Source of the DNA: Holophagaceae bacterium UBA692
GTDB lineage: Bacteria; Acidobacteriota; Holophagae; Holophagales; Holophagaceae
NCBI GenBank assembly: GCA_002297665.1
Contig: DBMS01000326.1
Span: forward strand, 1,414-7,476
Direction: 5' to 3'
DNA length: 6,063 nucleotides
Shown here: piece by piece, positions 5,807 to 6,063 of the stretch
Layout: each line of letters opens with the position of its first letter
How positions within the stretch are numbered: position 1 is the first letter of the stretch
Translations under genes and position numbers: made by a program
The notes under the pieces: generated by a model
What the model was told of the DNA's origin: nothing
The model's database searches: none
What the model saw: the letters and a program-made list of their open reading frames with translations, nothing else

Positions 5807-6063
5807 TCAGAACGCGATCCCCAGCCCCGCCATGCGCCCGCGCAGCAGCCCGTGGAGATCCTCCACCTGCCGGCGCACCGCCGGGGCCATGCGCCGCTTC
5901 GTGGGCGCCAGGCCCCAGCGGAGCCGGCAGGGCGAACCGAAGTAGACCCCGTCCACGAAGCTGCTGGCCAGCACCTCCCGGCCCGCCAGGAGCGCGGGGA
6001 GCGTGAGCACGATGGAGGAGAGGGCGGGCCCGATGTAGGGCAGGAAGCCCAGGTCCCTCACCC
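5807..6063 (-). CDS. C-terminal end of an unrecognised protein with a hydrophobic segment (5' end outside window)
   Basis: The frame is open from the right edge to TGA at 5807-5809, giving about 85 codons with strongly G/C third positions, so it is very probably a real gene. The GTG at 6059-6061 could be a start, but the frame continues past the edge, so the gene is treated as partial. Its visible part begins RDLGFLPYIGPALSSIVL and continues hydrophobic for about 24 residues (a possible membrane segment). It then has ASSFVDGVYFGSPCRLRWGLAP and a basic amphipathic tail (KRRMAPAVRRQVEDLHGLLRGRM). I do not recognise the family. The FLPYIGP piece faintly recalls AI-2E-type permeases and the tail recalls the end of some acyltransferases, but neither is strong enough to call. 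It lies 80 nt upstream of the tRNA on the same strand. Confidence 0.65.
   Translation of the reverse strand, partial: VRDLGFLPYIGPALSSIVLTLPALLAGREVLASSFVDGVYFGSPCRLRWGLAPTKRRMAPAVRRQVEDLHGLLRGRMAGLGIAF

Overview
This is a very GC-rich window (G or C at almost every third codon position) from a Gram-negative bacterium. Two genes begin with export signals and one of these encodes a probable outer-membrane beta-barrel. The gene styles remind me of high-GC Acidobacteriota of the Holophaga/Geothrix kind, but that is an impression and not a proof. The content is ordinary chromosomal housekeeping and signalling. I found no mobile element, CRISPR array, phage gene or defence cassette.

Layout, left to right. 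(1) Bases 1-555, plus strand: the last third of formate-tetrahydrofolate ligase (fhs), cut by the window edge. (2) Bases 560-1789, minus strand: a full-length REC-EAL response regulator with all expected c-di-GMP phosphodiesterase residues, resembling RocR. It converges on fhs with only 4 nt between the stop codons, and a perfect 7-bp inverted repeat spans both stops. (3) Bases 1878-2369, minus strand: a short exported histidine-phosphatase-superfamily protein whose first motif reads HHAEK where the family normally has RHAEK or RHGE. (4) Bases 2366-4654, minus strand: a complete UvrD/PcrA superfamily 1 DNA helicase. Its stop codon overlaps the start of gene 3 as GTGA, so the two are translationally coupled. 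(5) Bases 4754-5581, minus strand: an exported beta-barrel-like protein of the 'transporter'/MetA-pathway type. (6) Bases 5641-5726, minus strand: tRNA-Leu(UAA) with encoded CCA. (7) Bases 5807-6063, minus strand: the C-terminal end of an unrecognised protein with one hydrophobic segment, running off the right edge.

Everything except fhs is read leftward. The likely transcription units are the helicase plus phosphatase, possibly continuing into the REC-EAL gene (which has its own candidate promoter); the barrel gene; and the tRNA. The helicase and the tRNA share the same -10-like sequence (TAGACT). At the helicase it lies 6 nt before the ATG, there is no Shine-Dalgarno sequence, and a palindrome sits near -35, which suggests a leaderless and possibly regulated message. 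No shared pathway links the genes. The points most worth a second look are the altered phosphatase motif, its coupling to the helicase, and the helicase start region.
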